Of a DNA stretch of 64,000 bases, positions 47,066 to 54,388 are shown piece after piece. The notes below the pieces were generated by a model. That model saw nothing but the letters and a program-made list of their open reading frames with translations, searched no databases and had not been told where the DNA came from. The DNA comes from Brevibacterium sp. HMSC07C04 (GTDB taxonomy: Bacteria > Actinomycetota > Actinomycetes > Actinomycetales > Brevibacteriaceae). Every line of letters begins with the position of its first letter. The stretch's first letter is position 1. The stretch is from NCBI RefSeq assembly GCF_001815905.1, contig NZ_KV823255.1, positions 62,001 through 126,000 of the forward strand, read 5' to 3'. Position numbers and translations under genes: made by a program.

Positions 47066-48762
47066 TTGAACTGCCAACCGACCTCGGAACACCCCCGAAG
47101 GTCGACACCAACGCCCTGCGGATCGTAGCTCTCGGCGGTCTCGGTGAGGTTGGGCGCAACATGACGGTCTTCGAGACCGGCGGCAAGCTCCTCATCATCG
47201 ATGCCGGTGTGCTCTTTCCCGAAGAAGAACAGCCGGGAGTCGATCTCATCCTGCCGGACTTCTCGTACCTCGACGGGCGGGAAAAAGACGTTGTCGGCAT
47301 TGCGCTGACCCACGGCCACGAAGATCACATCGGTGCTGTGCCGTATTTGCTGCGCAAGCTGGGCCGCGACGTCCCGATCCTCGGCTCGACTCTGACACTG
47401 GCTCTCGTGGAGCCGAAGCTCAAAGAGCACCGTGTGAGGGCCAGAACGAAAGTCGTGTCCGAAGGCGACCGCGAAAAGCTCGGTCCGTTCGACCTTGAAT
47501 TCATTGCCGTCAACCATTCGATTCCTGATGCTCTTGCCGTTTTCCTGCGCACAGACGCGGGAACCATCCTGCACACCGGCGACTTCAAAATGGACCAGCT
47601 GCCGCTGGATGGGCGGATAACAGACCTGCGCTCTTTCGCCAGGGTCGGAGAAGAAGGTGTTGACCTTTTCCTCACTGATTCCACGAATGCGGAAGTTCCC
47701 GGCTTCACCGCTCATGAGCGCAATATCGGGCGGGTCCTCGAACAGCAGTTCAGCCACGCATCGCGCCGGGTGATCGTGGCGTCCTTTGCATCGCACGTCC
47801 ACCGCGTGCAGCAGGTTCTCGAAGCCGCAGTCGCCCACGGTCGCAAAGTGGCCTTTGTCGGCCGCTCCATGGTGCGGAATATGAAGATCGCCCAGGAGCT
47901 CGGCTATCTCAAAGCGCCCGCGGGCTCCATCATCGATCTCAAACAGGTTGACGATCTTCCCGAAGACCAGGTTGTGCTCATGTGCACCGGTTCTCAGGGC
48001 GAGCCCATGGCCGCACTGTCGCGCATGGCCAACGGCACCCACCAGATCGACCTCAACGAAGACGACACCGTCATCTTGGCAAGTTCGCTTATCCCCGGGA
48101 ACGAAAACTCAGTGTCCCGCGTGATCAACGGTCTGATGCGCTTGGGCGCAACCGTCATCCACAAGGGCAACGCCGCGGTTCACGTCTCCGGCCACGCTTC
48201 GGCAGGTGAGCTCCTGTACGCCTATAACATCGTCAAACCCAGAGGCGTTATGCCGGTGCACGGCGAATGGCGCCACATGCTGGCCAACGCCAAACTGGCG
48301 ATGGACACCGGGGTGCCCAAGGAGAAGGTCGTCGTGGCTGATGACGGCTGGGTTGTCGACCTCAAGAACGGGCAGGCCTCAATTGTCGGGGCCGTGCCGT
48401 GTGAGTACGTCTTCGTTGACGGCAAATCGGTCGGCTATGTCACGGAAGACGATCTGCGCGACCGCCGCGTGCTTGCCGGCGAGGGCTTTGTGTCGATCTT
48501 CATGACGATCGATGTGAAGAACCGCGAAATCGTTGCCGGACCGGAAATCCACACGCGGGGTGTCGCTGAGCACGACCGCGTGTTCGACACCATCAAGCCG
48601 AAGATCGCCAAGGCGGTGGAGGACGCTCTGGACGACGGAGTGAAGAATCAGCACCGTCTGCAGCAGATCATCCGCCGCACCATTGGCCGCTGGCTGTCGA
48701 CCAAGCTGCGCCGCGGCCCCATGATCGTGCCGATGGTGGTGCTTGTCGGCGGCGAGGACTGA
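47062..48762 (+). CDS. rnj: Ribonuclease J
   Basis: Metallo-beta-lactamase nuclease with 5' exo- and endonuclease activity in rRNA maturation and mRNA decay. The 566 residues carry the zinc motif THGHEDHIGAVP (about residues 81-92), the beta-CASP region with CTGSQGEPMAAL, and SGHASAGE. The C-terminal domain helps dimerise. GTG 47062 overlaps dapA. The frame ends in a strong terminator. Confidence 0.96.
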   Translation: MIELPTDLGTPPKVDTNALRIVALGGLGEVGRNMTVFETGGKLLIIDAGVLFPEEEQPGVDLILPDFSYLDGREKDVVGIALTHGHEDHIGAVPYLLRKLGRDVPILGSTLTLALVEPKLKEHRVRARTKVVSEGDREKLGPFDLEFIAVNHSIPDALAVFLRTDAGTILHTGDFKMDQLPLDGRITDLRSFARVGEEGVDLFLTDSTNAEVPGFTAHERNIGRVLEQQFSHASRRVIVASFASHVHRVQQVLEAAVAHGRKVAFVGRSMVRNMKIAQELGYLKAPAGSIIDLKQVDDLPEDQVVLMCTGSQGEPMAALSRMANGTHQIDLNEDDTVILASSLIPGNENSVSRVINGLMRLGATVIHKGNAAVHVSGHASAGELLYAYNIVKPRGVMPVHGEWRHMLANAKLAMDTGVPKEKVVVADDGWVVDLKNGQASIVGAVPCEYVFVDGKSVGYVTEDDLRDRRVLAGEGFVSIFMTIDVKNREIVAGPEIHTRGVAEHDRVFDTIKPKIAKAVEDALDDGVKNQHRLQQIIRRTIGRWLSTKLRRGPMIVPMVVLVGGED

Positions 48763-48783
48763 GCACCGAAGCCAAGACCTGCT

Positions 48784-48820
48784 GGCTGGGCGAGGGAAGT
48801 ACCCCTCGCCCAGCCTGTTT
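48784..48820 (+). terminator. Terminator after rnj
   Basis: A perfect 13-bp stem (48784-48796 with 48803-48815), 6-nt loop, followed by TGTTTATAT. It lies between converging rnj and the IclR gene. Confidence 0.88.
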
Positions 48821-48844
48821 ATATGAGGCATGTTGGAGCGTGCT

Positions 48845-49573
48845 TCAGTGCCGAGAAGCCCACACTGCGGTCAGCTTTGCCGCGGCGGTGTGCAGCGCCT
48901 TGGCCACAGAATCGTAGACGTCTTCTGTCAGGCGGGAAGTCGGCGATGATGTTGACAGCGCGGCTGGCACCGGTGCGCCGGGCACATGAACGGCCAGGCA
49001 GCGAACGCCCACTTCCTGCTCTTCGTCATCAAGGGCGAATCCGCGTTCTCGGCTCAGAGTGAGCTCCGCGCGCAACGCCTGGTCATCAGCTGCCGAGGCG
49101 GAGCCGAGTATCGCGTCCACTTCACCGGGTTGCAGGTGGGCCAGTGTCGCTTTGCCCACGCCCGAACTGTGCATGGGAACCCGGGCGCCGACTTCTGTGA
49201 ACATTCGCATGGATCGGCGGGACGCGGCCTGGGCAACGTAGGTCATGGTCGTGCCCTGCATAAAAGCGAGGTTGACGGTCTCTCCGAGTTCTTCGGCCAG
49301 GCGGTCGAGGATCGGCTGGAGGTCATAGCCGACCTGGGACGCTGCCTGCGCTCCCAGTCGAATGAGGGCTGCTCCCAGGGAATAGCGCTTGTCGGGAAGC
49401 TGGCCCACATAGCCTCGGGCTGACAGGGTCGCAAGGATTCGGTGAACTGTCGGGGCGGGCAGGTTCAGCTGTTCTGCAAGGTCGATCGAGCGGGCGGCCC
49501 CGCCCATGGAGCCGAGCGCTTCGAGTACGTCGAGGGTGCGGTCAACCGATTGGACTCGCGACGTCGGTGCCAT
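48845..49573 (-). CDS. IclR-family transcriptional regulator of the glycolate module
   Basis: A 242-residue regulator with an N-terminal winged HTH (VQSVDRTLDVLEAL, then LNLPAPTVHRILATLSARGY) and a C-terminal effector domain (GVGKATLAHLQPGE, ERGFALDDEEQEVGVRCLA). IclR proteins bind small acids such as glyoxylate or pyruvate. ATG 49573 has AAGGAGG. It is divergent from the GlcD-like gene, with inverted repeats between them, and so very likely controls that gene and aceB. Confidence 0.88.
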   Translation of the reverse strand: MAPTSRVQSVDRTLDVLEALGSMGGAARSIDLAEQLNLPAPTVHRILATLSARGYVGQLPDKRYSLGAALIRLGAQAASQVGYDLQPILDRLAEELGETVNLAFMQGTTMTYVAQAASRRSMRMFTEVGARVPMHSSGVGKATLAHLQPGEVDAILGSASAADDQALRAELTLSRERGFALDDEEQEVGVRCLAVHVPGAPVPAALSTSSPTSRLTEDVYDSVAKALHTAAAKLTAVWASRH

Positions 49574-49616
49574 TGTGCCTCCTTGCTGCACGCACAAACC
49601 GGTGCGATGTATAACA

Positions 49617-49648
49617 CATCTAGGGTAGTATATTGATTTCGCTAGATG
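49617..49648 (+). promoter_or_regulatory. Inverted repeat in the IclR-glcD intergenic region
   Basis: CATCTAG (49617-49623) and CTAGATG (49642-49648) form a perfect 7-bp inverted repeat around an 18-bp spacer that contains TATATT (49629-49634), a candidate -10 for the oxidase gene. This is a likely operator. Confidence 0.5.
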
Positions 49649-49649
49649 G

Positions 49650-49665
49650 AAATGAAAATTCATTT
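49650..49665 (+). promoter_or_regulatory. Palindromic operator candidate for the IclR regulator
   Basis: AAATGAA-AA-TTCATTT is a perfect 7-bp palindrome with a 2-bp centre, of the size and AT content typical of IclR-family operators. It lies 53 bp before the oxidase start. Confidence 0.55.
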
Positions 49666-49718
49666 TCAGACTCTGCTGCCTATACGCAAAATGCCGCTGA
49701 TAGTCAAAAGGTGGGCCG

Positions 49719-51104
49719 ATGCTCGAAGAACTGATCTCCTCCCTGCCCGACGGTGTTGTCACCGTCAATCCAGACCAGATGGAGGCGTACCGTCGCGACC
49801 GCGCGAACGATCCCAATGCCGGAATGCCGCTGGCCGTTGTGCGGGCTCGCAGTGCCGAACACGTGCAGACTGCAGTTCGCTGGGCCGCCGAGCATGACGT
49901 TCCCGTCATTCCCCGTGGTGCCGGTTCCGGTCTGTCCGGCGGTTCGACCGCGCAGGACGGCGCCATCGTCATCTCCCTGGACAAGATGCGCGACATCACC
50001 ATCGACGTCGCAACCCGCACGGCCGTCGTGCAGCCCGGCGCGTACAACGGGGAGGTCAATGCTGCGGCGCAGGCAGAGGGGCTGTGGTACCCGCCGGACC
50101 CTGCTTCGCGCGAGTTCTGTTCGATCGGCGGCAATATTTCGACCAACGCCGGCGGTCTGTGCTGCGTGAAGTACGGTGTCACAACGGACTACGTTCTGGG
50201 TCTGAAGGTGGTGCTGGCCGACGGCAAGCTCATCACCCTGGGCGGTCCGCGCGTGAAGGACGTGGCGGGCTTTTCGCTGACCAAGCTGTTCATCGGCTCC
50301 GAAGGTGCGCTCGGCATCGTCGTGGAGATCACCCTGCGGCTGGTTCCCAAGCAGCGCACCCCCTCGACCCTCGTGGCTGTCTTCCCCAGTCTCGAGTGCT
50401 CCTCGAAGGCGGTGCTCGACATCACCCGCGGCATGCAGCCGTCCATGCTCGAATTCATGGACAATGCGACCATCAACGCGGTTGAAGATGACCTGCGCAT
50501 GGGGTTGGATCGCGCTGCGGCGGCCATGCTCATCATCCAGTCGGATGAACCTGCAGAGTTTGCCGCATTCGAAATGCAGCGGATGGAAGACATCTGCAAC
50601 GCGGCCGGGGCCACCGAGTGCCTGTCGACAACCGACCCGGATGAAGGTGAGCAGTTCGCCTTTGCCCGCCGTCATGCAATTCCGGCCATCGAGAAGACCG
50701 GCTCCATCCTTCTGGAGGACGTCGGTGTCCCCATTCCCAAGCTGGGTGACCTCGTTGTGGGCATTGCCGAGATCGCAGAGCGCAATGGTGTGCGCATTCC
50801 CGTTATGGCCCACGCCGGTGACGGCAACACCCACCCGCTCGTCGTCTTCGACCCCACTGTTGAAGGCGAAGAGGAGCGGGCCAACAAGGCCTACGGTGAG
50901 GTTATGAGCCTGGCCATCAACCTGGGCGGAACCATCACGGGTGAGCACGGCGTCGGCAAGCTCAAGCAGCCGTGGCTGAAGGACTACCTGGGCGACGATG
51001 TGTACGAACTCAACGAGCGCATCAAAAAGGCACTGGATCCCCAGGGCATTCTCAATCCCGGGACGATGGTTGTCGTAGGACCGCACGCTAAGCCCAACGC
51101 CTGA
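49719..51104 (+). CDS. glcD: FAD-binding glycolate oxidase subunit GlcD-like
   Basis: Flavoprotein expected to oxidise glycolate (or D-lactate/another 2-hydroxy acid) to the keto acid. The 461 residues have the PCMH FAD domain with PRGAGSGLSGGSTA and GGNISTNAGG, and the C-terminal oxidase domain with HAGDGNTHP and GTITGEHGVGKLKQ. AAAGGTGGG precedes ATG. GlcE and GlcF subunits are absent here. The next gene is malate synthase, which consumes glyoxylate, favouring glycolate as substrate. Confidence 0.87.
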   Translation: MLEELISSLPDGVVTVNPDQMEAYRRDRANDPNAGMPLAVVRARSAEHVQTAVRWAAEHDVPVIPRGAGSGLSGGSTAQDGAIVISLDKMRDITIDVATRTAVVQPGAYNGEVNAAAQAEGLWYPPDPASREFCSIGGNISTNAGGLCCVKYGVTTDYVLGLKVVLADGKLITLGGPRVKDVAGFSLTKLFIGSEGALGIVVEITLRLVPKQRTPSTLVAVFPSLECSSKAVLDITRGMQPSMLEFMDNATINAVEDDLRMGLDRAAAAMLIIQSDEPAEFAAFEMQRMEDICNAAGATECLSTTDPDEGEQFAFARRHAIPAIEKTGSILLEDVGVPIPKLGDLVVGIAEIAERNGVRIPVMAHAGDGNTHPLVVFDPTVEGEEERANKAYGEVMSLAINLGGTITGEHGVGKLKQPWLKDYLGDDVYELNERIKKALDPQGILNPGTMVVVGPHAKPNA

Positions 51105-51137
51105 TTCTGGCTATGCGGAGGCCTGTTGGGGCGGCTG

Positions 51138-51167
51138 TTGACTCCAGCGGGACCTTCCGCCTAATCT
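51138..51167 (+). promoter_or_regulatory. Promoter of aceB
   Basis: TTGACT (51138-51143) and TAATCT (51162-51167) with an 18-bp spacer. Transcription would begin near 51174. Confidence 0.6.
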
Positions 51168-51174
51168 TTCAATG

Positions 51175-51194
51175 TGTGAATCAAAGATTTCACA
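51175..51194 (+). promoter_or_regulatory. Operator candidate at the aceB start site
   Basis: TGTGAA (51175-51180) and TTCACA (51189-51194) form an inverted repeat just downstream of the -10, where a repressor would block transcription. A second partial copy (AATGTGGAATCA) follows at 51195. Confidence 0.5.
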
Positions 51195-51224
51195 ATGTGG
51201 AATCACACGAATAGGAGACAGACA

Positions 51225-52823
51225 ATGACCACTGCCGATCTGCAGCTTCCTGAAGGCATGGAAATCACCGCTGAGCTCAAACCCGAATACTCCAAGGTCC
51301 TCACCGCTGAGGCCCTGCAGCTCATCGCCGACCTCCACCGCAAGTACGAAGGCGAACGCCAGGAGCGCCTGGCGGCGCGCATCGAGCGTCAGAAGTTCTT
51401 GGACGAAGGCGGCGAGCTCGACTTCCTTGAAGAGACCAAGGCCATTCGCGAAGACGATTCGTGGCAGGTGGCACCTCCGGCCCCCGGTCTGGAGGACCGC
51501 CGTGTTGAGGTCACCGGCCCCACCTACCGCAAGATGACGATCAACGCGCTGAACTCCGGCGCCAAGGCGTGGCTGGCCGACCAGGAAGACGCCAACACCC
51601 CCGCCTGGGATTCCGTCATCGGCGGGCAGATCAACCTGCTTGACGCGACCAACCGTGAAATCGACTTCGTTGCCGAAGAGACCGGCAAGGAATACAAGCT
51701 GCGTCCAGATGAAGAGCTGCCCACCATCATCGTCCGCCCCCGCGGCTGGCACATGACCGAAAAGCACATCCTCGTGGACGGCAACCCCGTCTCCGGTTCG
51801 ATCGTCGACTTCGTTCTGTACTTCGCAAGTGCAGGCCGCAAGCAGATCGAAAAGGGCCGCGGCCCGTACTTCTATCTGCCGAAGATGGAATCGCACCTGG
51901 AAGCGCGCCTGTGGAACAACATCTTCGTTGATGCCCAGGAAGCTCTCGGTGTTCCGCGCGGCACCATCCGCGCCACCTGCCTCATCGAGACCTACCCGGC
52001 GGCATTCGAAATGGAGGAGATCCTCTACGAACTGCGCGAACACTCCTCGGGTCTGAACGCCGGTCGCTGGGACTACATCTTCTCGGTCATCAAGACCCAC
52101 AGGAATAAGGGCGAAGACTGGATCACCCCGGACCGCGCCCAGGTCACCATGACCGTTCCGTTCATGCGCGCCTACACCGAACTTCTGGTGCGCACCTGCC
52201 ACAAGCGCGGCGCGCACGCCATCGGCGGTATGTCGGCCTTCATTCCCTCGAAGGATGAAGAAGCCAACAAGAAGGCCTACGACCAGGTCACGAACGACAA
52301 GTCGCGTGAGGCCGGCGACGGCTTCGACGGTTCGTGGGTTGCCCACCCCGGAATGGTGGAAACCTGTAAGGAAGCCTTCACCAAGGTTCTGGGCGAGCGC
52401 CCCAACCAGATCGACAAGAAGCGCGAAGACGTCAGCGTTTCCGCGACTGACCTGCTCAGTGTGAAGGACACTCCCGGCCAGATCACTGAAGGCGGGCTGC
52501 GCACCAACATCTCGGTGGGCATCCAGTACGTCCAGTCGTGGCTCAACGGCAACGGCGCAGCCGCCATCAACGGTCTGATGGAGGACGCCGCGACCGCAGA
52601 AATCTCGCGCAGCCAGGTGTGGCAGTGGGTGAAGGAAGGCGTGAAGCTCGACGACTCCGGCGAGCAGATCACGAAGGACTTCGTCCAGAAGCTCATCGAC
52701 GAAGAGACTGCCAAGCTCTCGGGTGACAACCTCGAGCAGGCAACCAAGCTCTTCACCGAAATGGCGCTGGATGAGGAATACCACGACTTTCTCACCCTTC
52801 CCGCCTATGAACTGCTGGGCTGA
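51225..52823 (+). CDS. aceB: Malate synthase A
   Basis: Condenses glyoxylate with acetyl-CoA to malate. The 532 residues match the A-type enzyme (ELKPEYSKVLTAEALQL near the start, RPRGWHMTEKHI, YFYLPKMESHLEARLWN, RATCLIETYPAAFEMEEIL). ATG 51225 follows TAGGAGAC. Its own promoter and operator lie upstream, and it can also receive transcripts from the oxidase gene. No isocitrate lyase gene is in the window, so here glyoxylate probably comes from glycolate. Confidence 0.95.
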   Translation: MTTADLQLPEGMEITAELKPEYSKVLTAEALQLIADLHRKYEGERQERLAARIERQKFLDEGGELDFLEETKAIREDDSWQVAPPAPGLEDRRVEVTGPTYRKMTINALNSGAKAWLADQEDANTPAWDSVIGGQINLLDATNREIDFVAEETGKEYKLRPDEELPTIIVRPRGWHMTEKHILVDGNPVSGSIVDFVLYFASAGRKQIEKGRGPYFYLPKMESHLEARLWNNIFVDAQEALGVPRGTIRATCLIETYPAAFEMEEILYELREHSSGLNAGRWDYIFSVIKTHRNKGEDWITPDRAQVTMTVPFMRAYTELLVRTCHKRGAHAIGGMSAFIPSKDEEANKKAYDQVTNDKSREAGDGFDGSWVAHPGMVETCKEAFTKVLGERPNQIDKKREDVSVSATDLLSVKDTPGQITEGGLRTNISVGIQYVQSWLNGNGAAAINGLMEDAATAEISRSQVWQWVKEGVKLDDSGEQITKDFVQKLIDEETAKLSGDNLEQATKLFTEMALDEEYHDFLTLPAYELLG

Positions 52824-52860
52824 TGGAGCCCTGAGCTGAAGGCCTTCCGCCTGACGCTCG

Positions 52861-52903
52861 CACACTGTGGCCCTCGCGAAGTATTCGCGGGGGCCACAGT
52901 GTG
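52861..52903 (+). terminator. Long bidirectional terminator
   Basis: A 20-bp stem (52861-52880 with 52884-52903, one G-T pair) with a 3-nt loop lies between the converging aceB and fructosamine-kinase genes. Confidence 0.88.
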
Positions 52904-52940
52904 TTCTGGCTTCTGCCGGAGAGCAGTTGCCAGGTGGCAG

Positions 52941-53711
52941 CTACTTGCCGCGCAGAACCTCTGCCGCGGCAGAAACCGTGTCCGGGGTGTACATCGACCC
53001 GAACAGGTGAACGTGGGCCAGAAGGCCGAAAAGCTGGTGGGCGGGAATGTCGTTCCGCCACTTCTTCGGCATGGCGTGCTCGGACTCATAGCCGGCATAG
53101 ATCTCATCGAGGTGAGGCGCACCGAACATGGCGAGCATCGCCAAATCCTCTAATCGGTGGCCGCCGTGGGCCGCCGGGTCGATGAGCACCGCACCGTCGA
53201 CCGTCCACATGAGGTTCCCGCTCCACAGATCCCCGTGGACGCGTGCCGGATCTTCGGCGGGCCCACCGGCTATCCCGTCGTAGGCCCCATCAGCGATGAG
53301 GTTGACAGCGTCTTCAACCGTGCTTGCGCCCCGGTCGCCCAGCTGCCCACGGGTCCGTTCCAACAGCGGGCGCAGACGATCTTCCGCCCAGAACTCACCA
53401 AAGGATTCACGAGGTGCCGTCGGCACCTCGAACGGCTGACTCAGGGGACCGAAGTAGGCGGGGGAGTGGGGCGCCCAGCCGAACCCGGATGCTCCGCTGT
53501 TGTGCAGGAGGGCCAGCTGCGCACCAAAGGTGCGCGCCGCCTCGGGAGTCGATGGGGCAGGCTCCAGTCGTTGAAGCTCCAGCCGGTCATCTGCCACGCC
53601 GAGTACGCGAACCACCGGAATGACTCCCGGTTCAGCAAGCCACCGCAGACCGGCGGCCTCGGCTTCGAAGAAACCGGCAGGTGTACCGTTGCGCTGCTTT
53701 GTGAAAGTCAT
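52941..53711 (-). CDS. Fructosamine kinase family protein
   Basis: A 256-residue kinase that would phosphorylate ketoamines on glycated amines or proteins, leading to deglycation. The catalytic loop is VHGDLWSGNLMW and the following LIDPAAHGGHRLEDLAMLAMF is diagnostic of the family. ATG 53711 is preceded by TAGACT at -12 to -7, with no ribosome binding site. Confidence 0.9.
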   Translation of the reverse strand: MTFTKQRNGTPAGFFEAEAAGLRWLAEPGVIPVVRVLGVADDRLELQRLEPAPSTPEAARTFGAQLALLHNSGASGFGWAPHSPAYFGPLSQPFEVPTAPRESFGEFWAEDRLRPLLERTRGQLGDRGASTVEDAVNLIADGAYDGIAGGPAEDPARVHGDLWSGNLMWTVDGAVLIDPAAHGGHRLEDLAMLAMFGAPHLDEIYAGYESEHAMPKKWRNDIPAHQLFGLLAHVHLFGSMYTPDTVSAAAEVLRGK

Positions 53712-53717
53712 GTCTTC

Positions 53718-53723
53718 AGTCTA
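53718..53723 (-). promoter_or_regulatory. -10 hexamer of a probable leaderless fructosamine-kinase promoter
   Basis: TAGACT on the minus strand at -12 to -7 from ATG 53711; no Shine-Dalgarno sequence. Confidence 0.45.
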
Positions 53724-53732
53724 TGAGCAGCC

Positions 53733-54149
53733 TTATGACCTCGACCCGCTGCCGCGGATTTCGACGTACAGCCATCTGGTTGTAGCCGCAATAGCGTAAA
53801 TGAGTGTGGTGGATGCTGTGGTGGGCAAAGCGACATAAAGAAGAGTAAGAAAGACGCTCTCTATTGACCATTTCGGGCCAGAAGGATAAAGAGCCATTCC
53901 AGCCAGCGTGCAGAGCACAGTGAACAAGAGCAGTGACAGAATCACAGCCCACATTGTCCGCATGGCCCTCGTCGCAATAATAAAACCGGCGGCGACGATA
54001 GCAGGAACAGTTGTGACCCCTACGTAATATTGATTATATTCGCGTGGGCCATAGGGTCCGAACGGAAAATTAGAATAAAAGCAAAAGCAGGCTGCGGCAC
54101 TGATCAAGATGCTCACTGCAAGCGCAATTCGATGGAAGCTCAAAGCCAT
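53733..54149 (-). CDS. Small four-helix membrane protein, unrecognised
   Basis: A 138-residue predicted membrane protein with four hydrophobic segments (about 9-25, 42-60, 66-88, 98-123) and a short basic tail. I do not recognise a family. The coding region is clearly lower in GC than its neighbours and uses more A/T-ending codons, which suggests recent acquisition. AAGGAT lies just before ATG 54149. It ends 21 bp before the fructosamine-kinase start and reads in the same direction. Confidence 0.6.
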   Translation of the reverse strand: MALSFHRIALAVSILISAAACFCFYSNFPFGPYGPREYNQYYVGVTTVPAIVAAGFIIATRAMRTMWAVILSLLLFTVLCTLAGMALYPSGPKWSIESVFLTLLYVALPTTASTTLIYAIAATTRWLYVEIRGSGSRS

Positions 54150-54164
54150 ATCCTTAGTGTAAAT

Positions 54165-54300
54165 CTATTGCCGGGGTCGATGCAGAGCTGGCCGATTCAT
54201 GGCTCGCACCACGGATCTTCGCGATGGCCCGCATGAGGTGGTAGATGCCGCGGAAGAGCACCGTGATGAACAGGAGCGCAGCGACCAGATGCGGTTCATG
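54165..54300 (-). other. Possible small ORF(s) upstream of ftsK
   Basis: ATG 54300 is preceded by GAGGAGAA at good spacing and opens a 44-codon frame rich in Arg and Ser. A second frame over the same bases, ending at 54157 and without a standard start, reads as a hydrophobic helix plus basic tail (LVAALLFITVLFRGIYHLM). Neither is convincing alone; a frameshifted small membrane-protein gene would explain both. Confidence 0.25.
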
Positions 54301-54376
54301 ATTCTCCTCGTGTTGGCCAATTGACGCGCTACACGCCGCAGAGCGCAGAATACGCGGCGCGGGCCGCCAGCGGGCC

Positions 54377-54382
54377 TAATAT
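54377..54382 (+). promoter_or_regulatory. -10 hexamer of a probable leaderless ftsK promoter
   Basis: TAATAT lies exactly at -12 to -7 from ATG 54389, with no ribosome binding site. It is the clearest example in the window. Confidence 0.55.
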
Positions 54383-54388
54383 GGTTCC

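Noticed and set aside
51111-52865. 584-residue open frame opposite malate synthase
   Set aside because: It covers the whole aceB gene in antisense and even its operator; no family resemblance.
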